Shown piece after piece: positions 46,096 through 56,789 of a stretch of DNA of 64,000 nucleotides. A program made the translations under genes and the position numbers. The DNA is from Phyllostachys edulis. Lineage: Eukaryota; Streptophyta; Magnoliopsida; Poales; Poaceae. The notes below the pieces were generated by a model. It had not been told where the DNA came from. It made no database searches and worked only from the letters and a program-made list of their open reading frames with translations. The DNA lies in contig CM070568.1 of the NCBI GenBank assembly GCA_036346405.1, positions 35,064,820 through 35,128,819 of the forward strand, written 5' to 3'. The stretch's first letter is position 1. Each line of letters starts with the position of its first letter.

Positions 46096-46236
46096 TCTTT
46101 ATTCATGTTCCATTGTGATCTGTGGATGGGTTTTATTAATGCTTTGGTTGCTGAAATTTTATAGTGTGTTGATGATTATTAGGGAAAAAGATAGTTTAGT
46201 GGTATTACAGACTCAGTATTGGGTTAGGGTGTTACA

Positions 46237-47498
46237 ATACCCTTGCGTACTTCAAGCAAAAATTCCTGAATTACCTGAACAATGAGCCTTCAAGCAAATG
46301 AATTCCTAGGCCTCCGAACAGAATGGGTCGAGAAACTATTCTGAACAAGTGCATGGAACTTCTGTAATTTGGCAATAACTTCCAGAAGATTAACTTGGCT
46401 GACCTTTCTGAACCAGACAGTTTAGAACATCCATAACAGCGATGATTAACATCATCGGAGATGGTTTTATGGGATGTGGCGTATGAGCTAGCGCCTAAAC
46501 TGAAACCAGGAATGCCACTGATTGACAAATTTTAATTTTAAGCAATGCTAACTTTGTTTTCTTCACTGACAATACGTTCTTCGATTCACAAAGAAGGAAA
46601 AACAAGGACTGCTCTTCCATGATTCTTTCATTTCGCATGCTTCATTCATTTGGTCCCAAACAAGATTGTTGACATCATGCAATAAATACATTGGTTCCTT
46701 GTTATGCATCAACACCTTGGATATTTATAGGCTCTTTAGCACCCGTCAATATTTTTATGTTCCATTTCTTGCTGTTAAACTTAGCTAGCAGAGAGACCTT
46801 TTCTGTTTAGCTATGTGATGTTTACATTAATGCAACCGAAGAACTACATCCAATTGAGACATTGGAGGCAGCCAAGCATAAATGAGTGGCTGTCTGATCC
46901 TTGAGAGAGTATCAGTACAATTATCTCGTAAACGCAGATTCGGCAAGGGAGTGCACTCCGTGGGGGATCTCCCTCCAATCGACTGGTGATTACACGCTAG
47001 GAAGAGTCTAGACTCCTTGATTATATCTTGGTGATCTGGACCATGGGAACCAGTTCATGCAAGGCGCCTCAAGAAGATTTGCAAGTTTAAGCAGCTGTCT
47101 TGTAGGATGGGTTAAGTAGGATTCCGTTGCATGTTTGTAGGAGTCGTATTTTGTTTTCTTTCTAGACACAAAGACACGCAAGTGTTTTGCGTGTTGCCTG
47201 AACAAACTACCAACTCGAATGTGCAGGATAGTCGGTGTATCTAGTTCAACAACCGATCATTCAGTCGTTGATATTGAACCCCAATTTGCTCTCCAGCAGA
47301 TTAGTGTTGGCAACAAGATGCAGGTGAGGCTGGTTCAAGTGAAGCTGCACCACAAAGCTTTCCAACAGATTAGTCGGACGCTTCTTCGATTCGTGCTGAT
47401 TTATTTATTTATTTTGCATTCATTGGATCCTCAAGGCTCAAGTTCTTATTTATATGGATACATTAGCATATGATTGAAATGCAGATCGAGGCTACTCT
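46237..47498. other. Unassigned DNA
   Basis: No gene recognised. Parts at 46551-46680 and 47235-47275 resemble 2700-2890 and 2435-2475. Small frames on both strands are unconvincing. Confidence 0.45.
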
Positions 47499-47603
47499 TG
47501 TTAAGAGTATTTGTGGTATTTTCTATTGTTCTAGGGTTTAATCTTTGTACTCTATATATATTGTCCATTAGATCTCTTGAATATGTACACAATCTTTATA
47601 ACA
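47499..47603 (+). repeat. 5' LTR of the TRIM-like element, 105 bp
   Basis: TG...CA ends; contains CTCTATATATATTG, a TATA-like segment, near 47550. Confidence 0.9.
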
Positions 47604-47615
47604 TGGTATCAGAAC
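47604..47615 (+). promoter_or_regulatory. Primer-binding site of the TRIM-like element
   Basis: TGGTATCAGAAC, directly after the LTR; one base off the initiator Met tRNA complement. Confidence 0.88.
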
Positions 47616-48181
47616 GAAGGTTCAAACCCTAACCTCCAATAGCTTCCGCTGCCCGCCCCCAGGAGGAGCAATCTCCGCTCCGAGGGGCAGCCACCGTAGC
47701 GCCTCCTCATAGAAGCAACATCAGCCGAACTGCCTCAGATCCGGCCACCCCGCCCTAGGTCCTGCCGCCCGCCACGGATCCAGGCTTCCTCTTCGCCGTC
47801 GCGCCACCTCTGCTCACATGAAGCTTGAGTCGACACTACTACAGAAAAGGCTTTCACAGACGGTTCAAAACGCCATCACGCACGGTTTCGTGAGCCGTCC
47901 CGAGCTTATGGGTCGATGATGACATGAGGTCATCACGCACGGTTTTGAACCGCTCGTGATGTATACTTCCATGAGCGGTTTGTGGTTCAAACCGTCTGCG
48001 ATAGTAATATTACAGACGGTTTCATCCACAAACCGCTCATGATAAGCACATATCACGCAGCGGTTTCAGCCACAAACCGCTGTGATAAGCACATATCACG
48101 AGCGGTTTGTGGCCGAACCGTCTGTGATGACTTTTCTCTATAAAGGCCCAGCGTTGGTGCTTGTACCATTAAATCGGCATC

Positions 48182-48212
<31 letters not shown>

Positions 48213-48227
48213 TATTGTTAAGTAGTC

Positions 48228-48774
48228 TCTCGGCCACTTTGGGGGATCGTCCACCTGACATGAGAAGGATGAGGCGGTAGCCACGGGCAACCTCATTGAG
48301 CCCTTGCAAGTATAAAAAGTATGGATGCAAGGAGGCGTTCGAACATCAATTACAGATTGGGCGTCGCTATGTTCGAGAGAAGTATAGATTGATCTTGTAT
48401 ACTCATTAGGAAGTGGCATCATGTATTAGCAACTATCCATTCTTGAGTATGTAATCGTTTTTAAACCCAACAAGAACACTAAGCAACCATTCTCATATTT
48501 CAAAAGAATTCTCAACTTGTTGCTTGGTGTTCTTGTTGGCTTTAAAGACAATTACATGCTCAAGAATTGTTGGTTGCTAATACATGATGCCACTTCCCAC
48601 GGAGAAGTTAAGATCAACGCCACTTTCAACATAGCGACGCCCAATCCGTAATTGATGTCCGACCGCTTCTTTGCATCCATACTTTTTAAACTTACAAGGG
48701 CTCAATGAGATTGCCCGTGGATACCGCCTCATTCTTCTCATGTCATGTGACGCACTTCCTAAAGTGGTCGAGGA
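48228..48774. repeat. Long inverted repeat inside the CACTA element
   Basis: Arms 48228-48486 and 48518-48774 are imperfect inverted copies around a loop of about 31 bp; paired landmarks are CGGCCACTTTGGG with CCTAAAGTGGTCGAG, GCCCTTGCAAGTATAAAAAG with TTTAAACTTACAAGGGC, and AACACTAAGCAACC with GTTGCTTGGTGTT. The arms are bordered by AT runs (48182-48215 and 48781-48808). A transcript would fold into one long hairpin. Confidence 0.9.
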
Positions 48775-48923
48775 TCATTTAATAATATATATATAATATA
48801 TATATATGATACCGTTTTAATGGCACAAGCGACCACCGCTGGAGACTTTATAGAGAAGAGATTATGAATAGAATGGTAGGACGTGCACGCAAGAGGTAGG
48901 AGAACTTGACCGCATGAACAAGG

Positions 48924-49355
48924 GGACTATTAATATGAACTAATTATCAATTCAATTTCAGCATAAGACTATTGACACCATTACATCACAGAGCAAGGGA
49001 CTATTAATATGAACTAATTATCAATTCAATTTCAGCATAAGACTATTGACATCATTACATCACACAAAGAAGAGGACTATTAATATGAACTAATTATCAA
49101 TTCAATTTCAGCATAGGATTATTTACATCATTACATCACGAGCAAGGGACTATTAATATGAACTAATTATCAATTCAATTTCAGCATAAGACTATTGACA
49201 TCATTACATCACACAAAGAAGATGACTATTAATATGAACTAATTATCAATTCAATTTCAGCATAAGACTATTTACATCATTACATCACGAGCAAGAGGAC
49301 TATTAATATGAACTAATTATCAATTCAATTTCAGCATAAGACTATTAACATCATT
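48924..49355. repeat. Six-unit tandem array, units of 73-76 bp in two alternating types
   Basis: Units starting GGACTATTAATATGAAC begin at 48924, 48998, 49074, 49147, 49223 and 49297. Each contains TTATCAATTCAATTTCAGCA. Junction text alternates between GAGCAAG and ACAAAGAAGA types, giving a dimer of about 150 bp. Confidence 0.92.
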
Positions 49356-50028
49356 GAGCGGTTCATCAAGAAGAGAACAAGACCAAGGGTGTCCAAACCC
49401 ACCACACAAGTAGTAGCCCTCGGCATCCATCGCAGAGCACTAGCTAGCCATTTTCATCACAGAGCAAGGGGTAGAGACAGAGAGGGACCTTAGTACAACA
49501 AGAACCACGGTGGCGACCCACCACCAAAGACAACCCTCATCCATTTCCTTTACCTTGCATAAATCATACAAACATCGTGACACAACTTAAGGTTCATGCA
49601 TAAAAATCAAACTCAACAAAAGACATTAAGCTAACAGATCTAGAGGAGAATAGAGGAGGATGGGAAAGCAAAGCCGGCCAGGGCCCTAGCAGGCGCAACG
49701 GGTCGGGAGGCGCCGGCGACGAGGTCGAGCGACGCGCCGAGGTGGGAGGAACGGAGTTAGGGCGGGCGCAAACCCTAGCAGAGCCGGGAGTGACGAGTTT
49801 GGGCGTCATCAGTAGTTAGGCTATTAACGTGGACGCCGCAAATGACACTCTTATCGGACGAGTGTCTTTTGCAAGGTCACCAGATGCTGCTAACCGTCGG
49901 CAACGGAAGAATGGCGGCGTCGGCGAGCGACGGGAGGAACGGACGAGAGTAAGGCGGCTGGGAGTGACGAGTTAGAGCGCAAACCCTAGCGGCAAGTCGG
50001 GCTAGCTCCTACTTATAAAGAGACTTAT

Positions 50029-50231
50029 CGAGACGGTTCTATTATGGAACCGTTAGTGATAATTATCACGAGCGGTTCCATAATAGAGCCGCTCAGTGAT
50101 ATGGGACATATCATTTAACGGTTCCATAATGGAGCCGTCAGGATATGGGACATATCACGACGGTTCCATTATGGAACCGTCTGTGATATGTCCCATATCA
50201 CGCACGGTTCCATAATGGAACTGTCTGTGAA
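50029..50231. repeat. Internal CACTA motif block in the non-autonomous element
   Basis: Alternating GACGGTTCCATTATGGAACCGTC-like palindromes joined by GATATGGGACATATCA linkers; the same kind of block sits between the genes of the CACTA element at 13793-19230. Confidence 0.88.
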
Positions 50232-50260
50232 ATGGTTTTTTCTCAAGTATATATATACAA

Positions 50261-50557
50261 GAGTAAAGTCCATTACCGGTCCTTAAACTTTTTATGCTGT
50301 GTCATCCCGGTCCATAGACTTTCAAAGTGTGTCATCCCGGTCCCTAAACACTGTTTGGGTCTCAAATTAGTCCTTAAACTTTTTATCTTTGTGTCATCCG
50401 GTCCATAGATTTTCAAAGTGTGCCATTCATGTGCCTAAGCAAGAGGGCTATGTTTGAGACCCAAACAAAGTGTTTAGGGACCGGATGACACACTTTGAAA
50501 GTCTATGGACCGATGACACAAAGATAAAAAGTTTAAGGACCGTAATGGACTTTACTC
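50261..50557. mobile_element. Mutator-type MITE with long terminal inverted repeats, 297 bp
   Basis: Ends GAGTAAAGTCCATTAC and GTAATGGACTTTACTC are perfect inverted copies and the pairing continues deep into the element. A perfect 9-bp duplication TATATACAA flanks it (50252-50260, 50558-50566); nine bases is the Mutator signature. No coding capacity. Confidence 0.93.
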
Positions 50558-53002
50558 TATATACAATTACATGACATGAAGAAATTACATGTTTATATTA
50601 AAAAGCGTAAACCTATAATTAAACAAGGTTTTTCTAGTGGCGAAGGTAGGCTGCTATCTCCATCTGCAATACTTCATAGGCGGCGGTGTCGGATCGGACG
50701 GTTCTCGATCATCGTGAACGAAGCTCGAAATGCGCCCACCCGCTGACGCCTTGCTCGAAAGTGTCTCCAAGACCCTCGATCGTTGAACCAAGAAGAATTG
50801 AGCCCATAGGCTCTCTTCCCTTGCTTGAGGGTCTTGGCACAGTCGACTCGATGCGCCTGCCGCCGATTTCACAGCCAAGTGACGGCAAGCCTCCCGGAGA
50901 CGTGCAACGCCGTTTTGGAGGACTATGTCGATGACGCGTAAACTCCCGAAGTGGGAGATCACCCGAAGACACGGCGGAGGAGGATGTCAAGACGGCGGAA
51001 GGTGGCCGCCACCGCTCCGCAAATTCTGCTACGGCAGAGGAGTGAAGACACTGTTGATCAAACAGTGTTCTTCCGCAAAGACGGTTCAACGACACCGAGA
51101 GAGGTGCTCAGACAAGGCGGCCAGAAGGCCATCGCTGCGGCGACAAGGAAGAGGCAGCCATTTCTGTTTTTATAAGTATGTGGGGATGATCATCTTGGAT
51201 GGCGGATGATCCTTTTATAAAACAAGGAATAAATTCGGGCGTGAGATTTAAGAGACGATCGGGAGCCGGGCGGATCGATGCGATGAAGAGACGATCGGGA
51301 GCCGGGCGATTGGCGGCGAACGACGCGCCGGCGATGAAGAAACTCACGCTGGAGCGATATTATCACGACGGTTATTTTAAGAACCGCTCAGGATATTAAT
51401 AATATCACGAGCGGTTCTTGTTGAAACCGCTCGTGATACTTCACGACGGTTGTGTTTAAAACCGCTCGTGATATCGATAATATCACGACGGTTACGAACA
51501 AGAACCGCCTCGTGATACTTCACGACGGTCTTCAACATGAACCGCTGCGTGATATTGCCTCTTCACGACGGTTTTTAGCGCAGTTAGTAGCACGACGCCT
51601 CTAAACCAAAACCGTCTGTGATTGAATGTAATACCGACGGTTTCGGTCAACCGTCTGTGATGAGGTGTCCAGTATTAGCCTTTTTGTAGTAGTGACGCCG
51701 ACGCCGCCCCTAAGCCTGCGTCACCTAGATCCGTGCCTCCCCACCTAGATTTGCCGCTGTCGCCTGCTCCCAGCTCAGATCCCCTTTGGATCTGACCCCG
51801 AGTGCCGCCTCCTCTGCTCCTCCCTGAGCCCCGAGGACTAGAGAACGAAGGAGGGAGGAGGGCGGGTAACTAGAGCTGCTACCCAAGCGCCGCCCCCCTC
51901 GCTCGCCCCCGGCCCGAGTCCCCTACTCCGCCCAAGCTTGCCCCTGGCCACGCCGCCGCTGTCCTGCGACTACTGCGGGGCTGCTAGTGGCGGGTTGCCC
52001 TGACCTCCGCCGCCCCGAGCTACCTCCTCGACACTACATCGGCCTTGACTCCATGGAGCCCTGTGACCCCCTCGCCTCTGGTCCCATCCAAGGAGCTCGG
52101 GGTGGAGGCGGTCTCCACGGGGCGACGAAGCCTGTGGGGATCCACGGTGGCATCCCCCTCCACTCGACGCCGGCAGCAACAGGGGAGAGGAGATAGGGAG
52201 ATGGAGGTTGCGCTCGGGGAGATCAGGAGATGTGGCTTGGGAGAGTGATGTATGGAGAATGGATTGGGAGAGAGAGTGGGGATGGGAAAATAGCTGGTTT
52301 GATGCGGCCTGGTTGTGTTGGTTGATACCGATGGGTATCCGACTGCATGCTGCTAGTTATCCTTGAGTCTTCTTTCTTAGTGTCGTTTCTTTTGTTGTGT
52401 CCATCTAAGTCCATAACACTCTATCTTTGAGTTCGTCTAAGTCGTGTGAGTCTACAAATTCCTTGTCAATCAGCCAATTGTTTCCTGGCTTACTCCTTCT
52501 CTTTCGCATGGCAATAGCCGCCACTCTTCTCTCCAAGCCGTTGCAGATCGTAGAAGTCGTTATGATGCTGCCGCTTCTCTCTGATCTGTCGCCCTGAGCT
52601 TCTAAGGCCATCACGTTTCTTCCGCACTATGCCTCCGTTGCGCTTATTATGCACTGCGCCGCCGTCGTCTTGGGCTTCGATCTGCGCCGCCATGCTTCTA
52701 TCTATTCCTGTTCGGCTTGATTTGATAACTCTCTCTCTATTTCTGTCAATTTCATCATCTTCTTCGTCGTGTTGACGTGGTCGACTTTGCTCCTACTTGC
52801 ATCTACTTTCTCAGCCCCTGCACCTTGTGCTTTATGGGCTGTCGCGTGACCCCAGATGGGAGGAGATCTTTTGATACTCGGCATATTTTCGAAGAGTTGC
52901 ACGCTACGATGACACTATCAAGACTCAGATTTTGGATTTCCCTATTTTAGTGTCAACTCTTTTTAAATGCAATGTTATTGCATACGCCTTATATTAGCGG
53001 GG

Positions 53003-53114
53003 TGTTAAAGGTATTTGTGGTATTTACTATTGTTCTAGAGTTTAGTCTTTTATCCCGTGTACTCTATATATATTGCTCATTGAACCTCTTGAATATATAC
53101 GAAGTCTTCCAACA
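53003..53114 (+). repeat. 3' LTR of the TRIM-like element, 112 bp
   Basis: Matches the 5' LTR over its length with a small insertion (ATCCCG region) and scattered substitutions, suggesting an old insertion. Confidence 0.9.
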
Positions 53115-54720
53115 ACTCTTACTCTACCATAACTCAGATAAATATGCTCTCAGTTTTTCATAAGCTTTTCAAGGGCTATGAAATTTTGCGAATTATTATG
53201 GCCATTCTGAAGGCCGTAGTTCTTATTCATATCACATAACCAGCACTTGATTGAAGGCCAAAATTCTTTTTCATTTTAACTATACTGTAATTTAAACGTT
53301 TGCATTTTGCACAACCGACAGATGTATGCAAAGCAGCATAGGTCAGGTACACGAAAGACTCAAAGGCCTATCTGCACCTTACAAAAGTGAAGAACCAGAC
53401 AAGATTGAATGGACCTGTCTGACTGGTCACCAGCCGGCCTGTTACATCTCAATTTTGGATTCACGTTAGTTTTTTTATAAAAAAAAAAGGCTGAGAGTAA
53501 CTTTTATAGAAAACCAAATATAAGAGTTCATACAGATCATTTCTAATCTAGGCACTAGGATTATCAGCTTACAACAAAGTGCTAACAGAAAGTAATCTCA
53601 AAAGAAAACAACAACGATCTAGATCAACAAGATCAGAATAGTCCACACAAACACTGTTAGGTTACGACGGGATTCATCTCAAATTTTGTAACCCTTGATA
53701 CTTGAAATGTCATGAATGGGTGATTTAAACGATCAGGTTTGGTTTCTTGGCACTCCAGATTAGACTGCTTCCTTAGTGTTTCTTTTTTATTTTTATTTTT
53801 ATTTTTGAACGGAGCTTCCTTAGTGTTTCTTCCTGCAGAAGATTGCATCATTGTTCAAAATCCTGATTACCTCCACAGTAAGAGAGAAGAAATATTGCTA
53901 AATGGCAATAACTTCTGGTGATATTTCTATGATATTTGGATGTGTCAATCAGCAAAAAAGGACTAAAGTTAAATATAAGTATCCTAAGAAGATATTGCTT
54001 TACTCGCTTTCAGAAAAGAATTGCTCTGTGCTTTCATGTCAAGCAGAGATATCATTCAGGTTTCTGATTTGCCATCATTCACAGCCACTGCCAAAGGCTT
54101 GCAAGATTAGGCTTTAGGTGTTAATTAAAATGGAAAAAAGCATTCAACCGTTGCTTGCTTGAAAGTATCACATCAACGCTAACCAACCATATAGCGAAGA
54201 CGTATCGTCCTGTCCATTGCCTTGATTTCTCGACAAATTGGATGCCAGAGATAGCACAGTGATGAGCGATGCACCACAGTGAGGAGCTTCAATAATGCAA
54301 GTAGAGAATATATGAGGTTGCTTGTGAAGTGTCTATCCGTTTAGTATTATTGTCATTGACTTCTCAAGGAAAAGGAAATGCGTCGAAGCACGGCATTGCC
54401 TAAGGCTTAAGACAAGAACATGCCATTTCCATATATGGAAATGCAAATAGTAGCAATTGATTGTGGAAATCGTTGCAATTAGTCGAGTGGAGTTACACAA
54501 ATGGTACAAATAATTTGAAAATTAGCAGAGAAGAACACTGAACCTGGTCATGGTTGTCAGACAGTTCAGCAAATTTGGCACGAACCTACTCACAGATTCC
54601 AGCAGAACACTATGCGAAATGCAGAATACATTTTTTGTGGCATTATACGATTTTTTTTAAAATAATATTTTTTAATAAAGATTTACAAAACTAAATAGTT
54701 AATTTTTTTTAACAGAAATA
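53115..54720. other. Unassigned AT-rich DNA
   Basis: No gene recognised. Contains A/T runs near 53475 and 54650-54720 and two small plus-strand frames (53739-53921, 53902-54117) with no known domain. Confidence 0.4.
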
Positions 54721-55316
54721 GGCTAAATGGCGACAGGGCTCAATTGCCGATTGGGCCCTGCCGTCCACCTAACTGGCAGTAAATGTCCCTGTCGCCAGTT
54801 ACCCCTTCCTGTCGCCATTCCAAATAGTGACAAGGGTCGAGCTATAAAAACCCCAAAAATCCGGCCCAAAGTCACTTTTATTTTGATTAAAAGAGAAAGA
54901 GGGACAGAAGGTAGAGGAGGAAAGGGAAGGAGTGACCTAGCGAAGCGCTATCGGTTCATAGCGGAGGAGGAGAGGGGGAGAAGCAGATCCACTCTCCCAC
55001 TTTGCAGGTAAATGTTCTTGCAACTTTGTATTTAAATTTGAAACCCTAATAGGTTTGCAAATAAAACTAGCGACATAGAATTGAATAGATTAGATAATTT
55101 TAGATGTATTGATATGTAGTGTAGTTTGCTATAGTGCATCATTTTAGTTGTGCATAGTTTGGTTTATCGTATAGATATTATTTATGATACAGTACGTGAA
55201 TGATTTAGATTAAATCCGTAGAAATACCAAACAAAGCCCAAATCATCTAGGAAAATTTGTAGAAATTCTCTCAAACATTTTCCACTTATAAAAGTATTTT
55301 AAAATTAAATTTGGTT

Positions 55317-55870
55317 TTCAATTTTACACAAGAAATCATTTTTAAATGCTAAAAATACTTTTTAAACTAAAAAAATAGCAAGATAGCTCTAAAATTTCTA
55401 TAGAAATTTTAGACTAGTTAAATATGGTATTTTAAGCTTAATTAAAATATTCACAACTTAAATTTCGTTTTTATTTTTACACAAGAAATACTTTTTAAAC
55501 TAGAAAAATAGCAAGATAGCTCTAACAATTGTATAAAAATTTCAGAGTGGTTAAATAGGGTATTTTGTGCTTAATTAAAATATTCTCAACTTAAAGTTGG
55601 TTTTCAATTTTGCACAAGAAATAATTTTAAAAGCTAAAAATACTTTTTAAGCTATAAAAATAGCAATATAGCTCTAAAAATTCTATAAAAGTTTCAACAT
55701 AGTTAAATAGGGTGTTTAGAGTTTCATTAAAATATTCTGAACATAAATTTATTTTTTAAATTTTACACAAGAACTAGTTTTTAAATACTAAAAATACTTT
55801 TTAAACTAGGAAAATAGCAAGATAGCTCTAAAATTTCTTTAAAAATTTCAGAGTAGTTAAAATATTTTAG
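55317..55870. repeat. Tandem array, four units of about 135-152 bp
   Basis: TTTTACACAAGAAAT-like starts at about 55317, 55472, 55603 and 55757, each followed by AAATAGCAAGATAGCTCTAA and a GGTATTTT...TTAATTAAAATATTC segment. Confidence 0.85.
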
Positions 55871-55903
55871 TTTTTATTTTAGAAATAAAATAAAATTATT
55901 TAT

Positions 55904-56200
55904 GGTGCAGCAATTGAGCTAATTAGATACTTTTAGATGGAATGGATTGCTATGTGGTGTAGTGCCATGTAATACATCATTTTAGTTATGTGTAGGTTAG
56001 TTCTGGATATGTCGTTAATCATGTGGAATTTTTTTGGTGCAATAATTGAGTTAATTAGATACTTTTAGGTGGCATGTATTGCTATGTACTGTAGTGTTGT
56101 GTGGTACATCATTATAGTTGTGTTTAGATCAGTTCCGGATATGTCACTAATCGTGTAATAATTTTTGGGGTGCAATAATTGAATTAATTAGATATATCGC
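55904..56200. repeat. Second tandem array, period about 131-134 bp
   Basis: GGTGCAATAATTGAATTAAT-like starts at about 55904, 56035 and 56169 with GATACTTTTAGATG and TACATCATT in each; a related single copy lies at about 55068-55200, before the first array. Confidence 0.8.
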
Positions 56201-56260
56201 TTCTTATTATTCTTTGTCTATGTTTCGTATTATTAATAATGTAAGCATTGAATTTTCAGG

Positions 56261-56789
56261 TATAGTGGCTGCAAGAGATGTTGCGTAGTGGCCCTATGAG
56301 TTGTTTGACCTGGCCATTGACGTGGGTCATCGAACGCCAAGCCGCGTCGCGCCCTAGCTGCGCCCTGCACCAACGTTGTCCCGATCGTGCGCACCCCGTG
56401 TCGTGCCTCCGTGCAACCCATGCCATCAATTCCCACCATCAACGCACACATTCATTCGTGTTGTTTCTCGTCGCCATCAATGCCTTGCCATTTCTACGGT
56501 TTCTAAACCATAGCCAAAATTCTGTCAGCGATCCCGCTAATGTTTTCGTCGCTTGGTTACCCGACTTCGTCTATAAAACGAAGCACCCCGACCCTCCTTC
56601 ACCCCTGATGAGGACATGACCCCTATGGATACAACCATATTGCTATGCTTGTTGTTCCAATTACAAAAGCTTGTACACTTCACTTAAATTATCAGGTGAG
56701 CTCGTTTTTAAGAGTGCCTTTATATTATATGAACTATATGATATTGCCTAATAAATGTGTTGTTATTTTTAGGAATAAAAGACAGAGAG
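56261..56789 (+). other. Unassigned stretch with a small open frame
   Basis: A plus-strand frame of 113 residues (56278-56619, start MLRSGPMSCLTWPL) follows the repeat arrays at what could be a splice acceptor (TTTTCAG at about 56257). No domain recognised; another frame gives YELFDLAIDVGHRTPSRVAP before a stop. Could be a decayed exon. Confidence 0.3.

Larger units (their letters stand above)
32192..46236 (+). mobile_element. Gypsy LTR retrotransposon B, non-autonomous
   Basis: LTRs start TGTAATATCC (32192) and TGTAAAATCC (43534) and end GGTGTTACA (39270 and 46236). The target duplication ATACC is perfect (32187-32191, 46237-46241). A primer site follows the 5' LTR and a purine tract precedes the 3' LTR. 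The 4.26-kb interior keeps only the first codons of gag and a decayed end of pol, so most of the polyprotein is gone. The LTRs have diverged more than those of element A and each has its own secondary insertions: a 4.75-kb solo LTR in the 5' copy, a MITE and a 204-bp duplication in the 3' copy. Confidence 0.92.
43534..46236 (+). repeat. 3' LTR of gypsy B, 2703 bp
   Basis: Colinear with the 5' LTR, with two additions: the MITE at 43729-43884 and a tandem duplication at 45688-46095. A short local repeat (GCATTCATAAGCAT) is also doubled near 45250-45275. It reads through the site where the 5' LTR holds a solo LTR. Confidence 0.9.
47834..51694. mobile_element. Non-autonomous CACTA transposon, 3861 bp
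   Basis: Terminal repeats CACTACTACAGAAAAGGCT and ...AGCCTTTTTGTAGTAGTG are nearly perfect inverted copies. Subterminal motif blocks (CACAGACGGTT, CACGAGCGGTT, CACGACGGTT and inverses) occupy 47850-48135 and 51355-51670, and a third block lies inside at 50029-50231. The canonical 3-bp duplication is not visible with CACTA ends (CGA left, ACG right); GAC is found on both sides if the ends are shifted by one base. No transposase frame. GC-rich text with GCAAACCCTAGC near 49768 and 49980 recalls the 5' leader of the Ulp1-like gene at 16730, so it probably derives from the same kind of element as 13793-19230. Confidence 0.93.
47499..53114 (+). mobile_element. TRIM-like miniature LTR retrotransposon, split by a CACTA element
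   Basis: Two short LTRs, TGTTAAGAGTATTTGTGG... (105 bp) and TGTTAAAGGTATTTGTGG... (112 bp), both ending in ACA, are flanked by a perfect ACTCT duplication (47494-47498, 53115-53119). A primer site abuts the first LTR and a GCGGGG purine tract precedes the second. Without the CACTA insertion (47834-51694) the element is about 1.75 kb. The interior is GC-rich in its first half and has no gag or pol domain. Size and short LTRs fit TRIMs, though it is longer than most and could be a deleted copia of the kind at 1-1926. Confidence 0.9.
54721..56260 (+). other. Unclassified repeat with promoter-like start and tandem arrays
   Basis: 54727-54835 holds four or five copies in both orientations of a GGCGACAGG / CCTGTCGCC motif, reminiscent of the subterminal motifs of DNA transposons. 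A TATA-like GCTATAAAAACCCC follows at 54840 and a purine-rich leader runs to a possible splice donor (CAG/GTAAAT near 55009). The rest is AT-rich and tandemly repeated. It reads like the first exon and intron of an element gene, but no protein domain supports that. Confidence 0.45.

Noticed and set aside
47604..47615. TGGTATCAGA-type sites as tRNA genes
   Set aside because: Only the 3'-end complement of the tRNA is present, next to LTR ends; no tRNA body follows.
13793..51694. Short inverted CACAGACGG motif clusters as a possible CRISPR-like array
   Set aside because: The motifs alternate in orientation, lack uniform spacers and lie at CACTA ends; they are transposon subterminal repeats in a plant genome.
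56278..56619. 113-residue plus-strand frame as a host gene
   Set aside because: No recognisable domain, competing frames, and its position after TE-like arrays make a decayed element exon at least as likely; kept only as an unassigned stretch.
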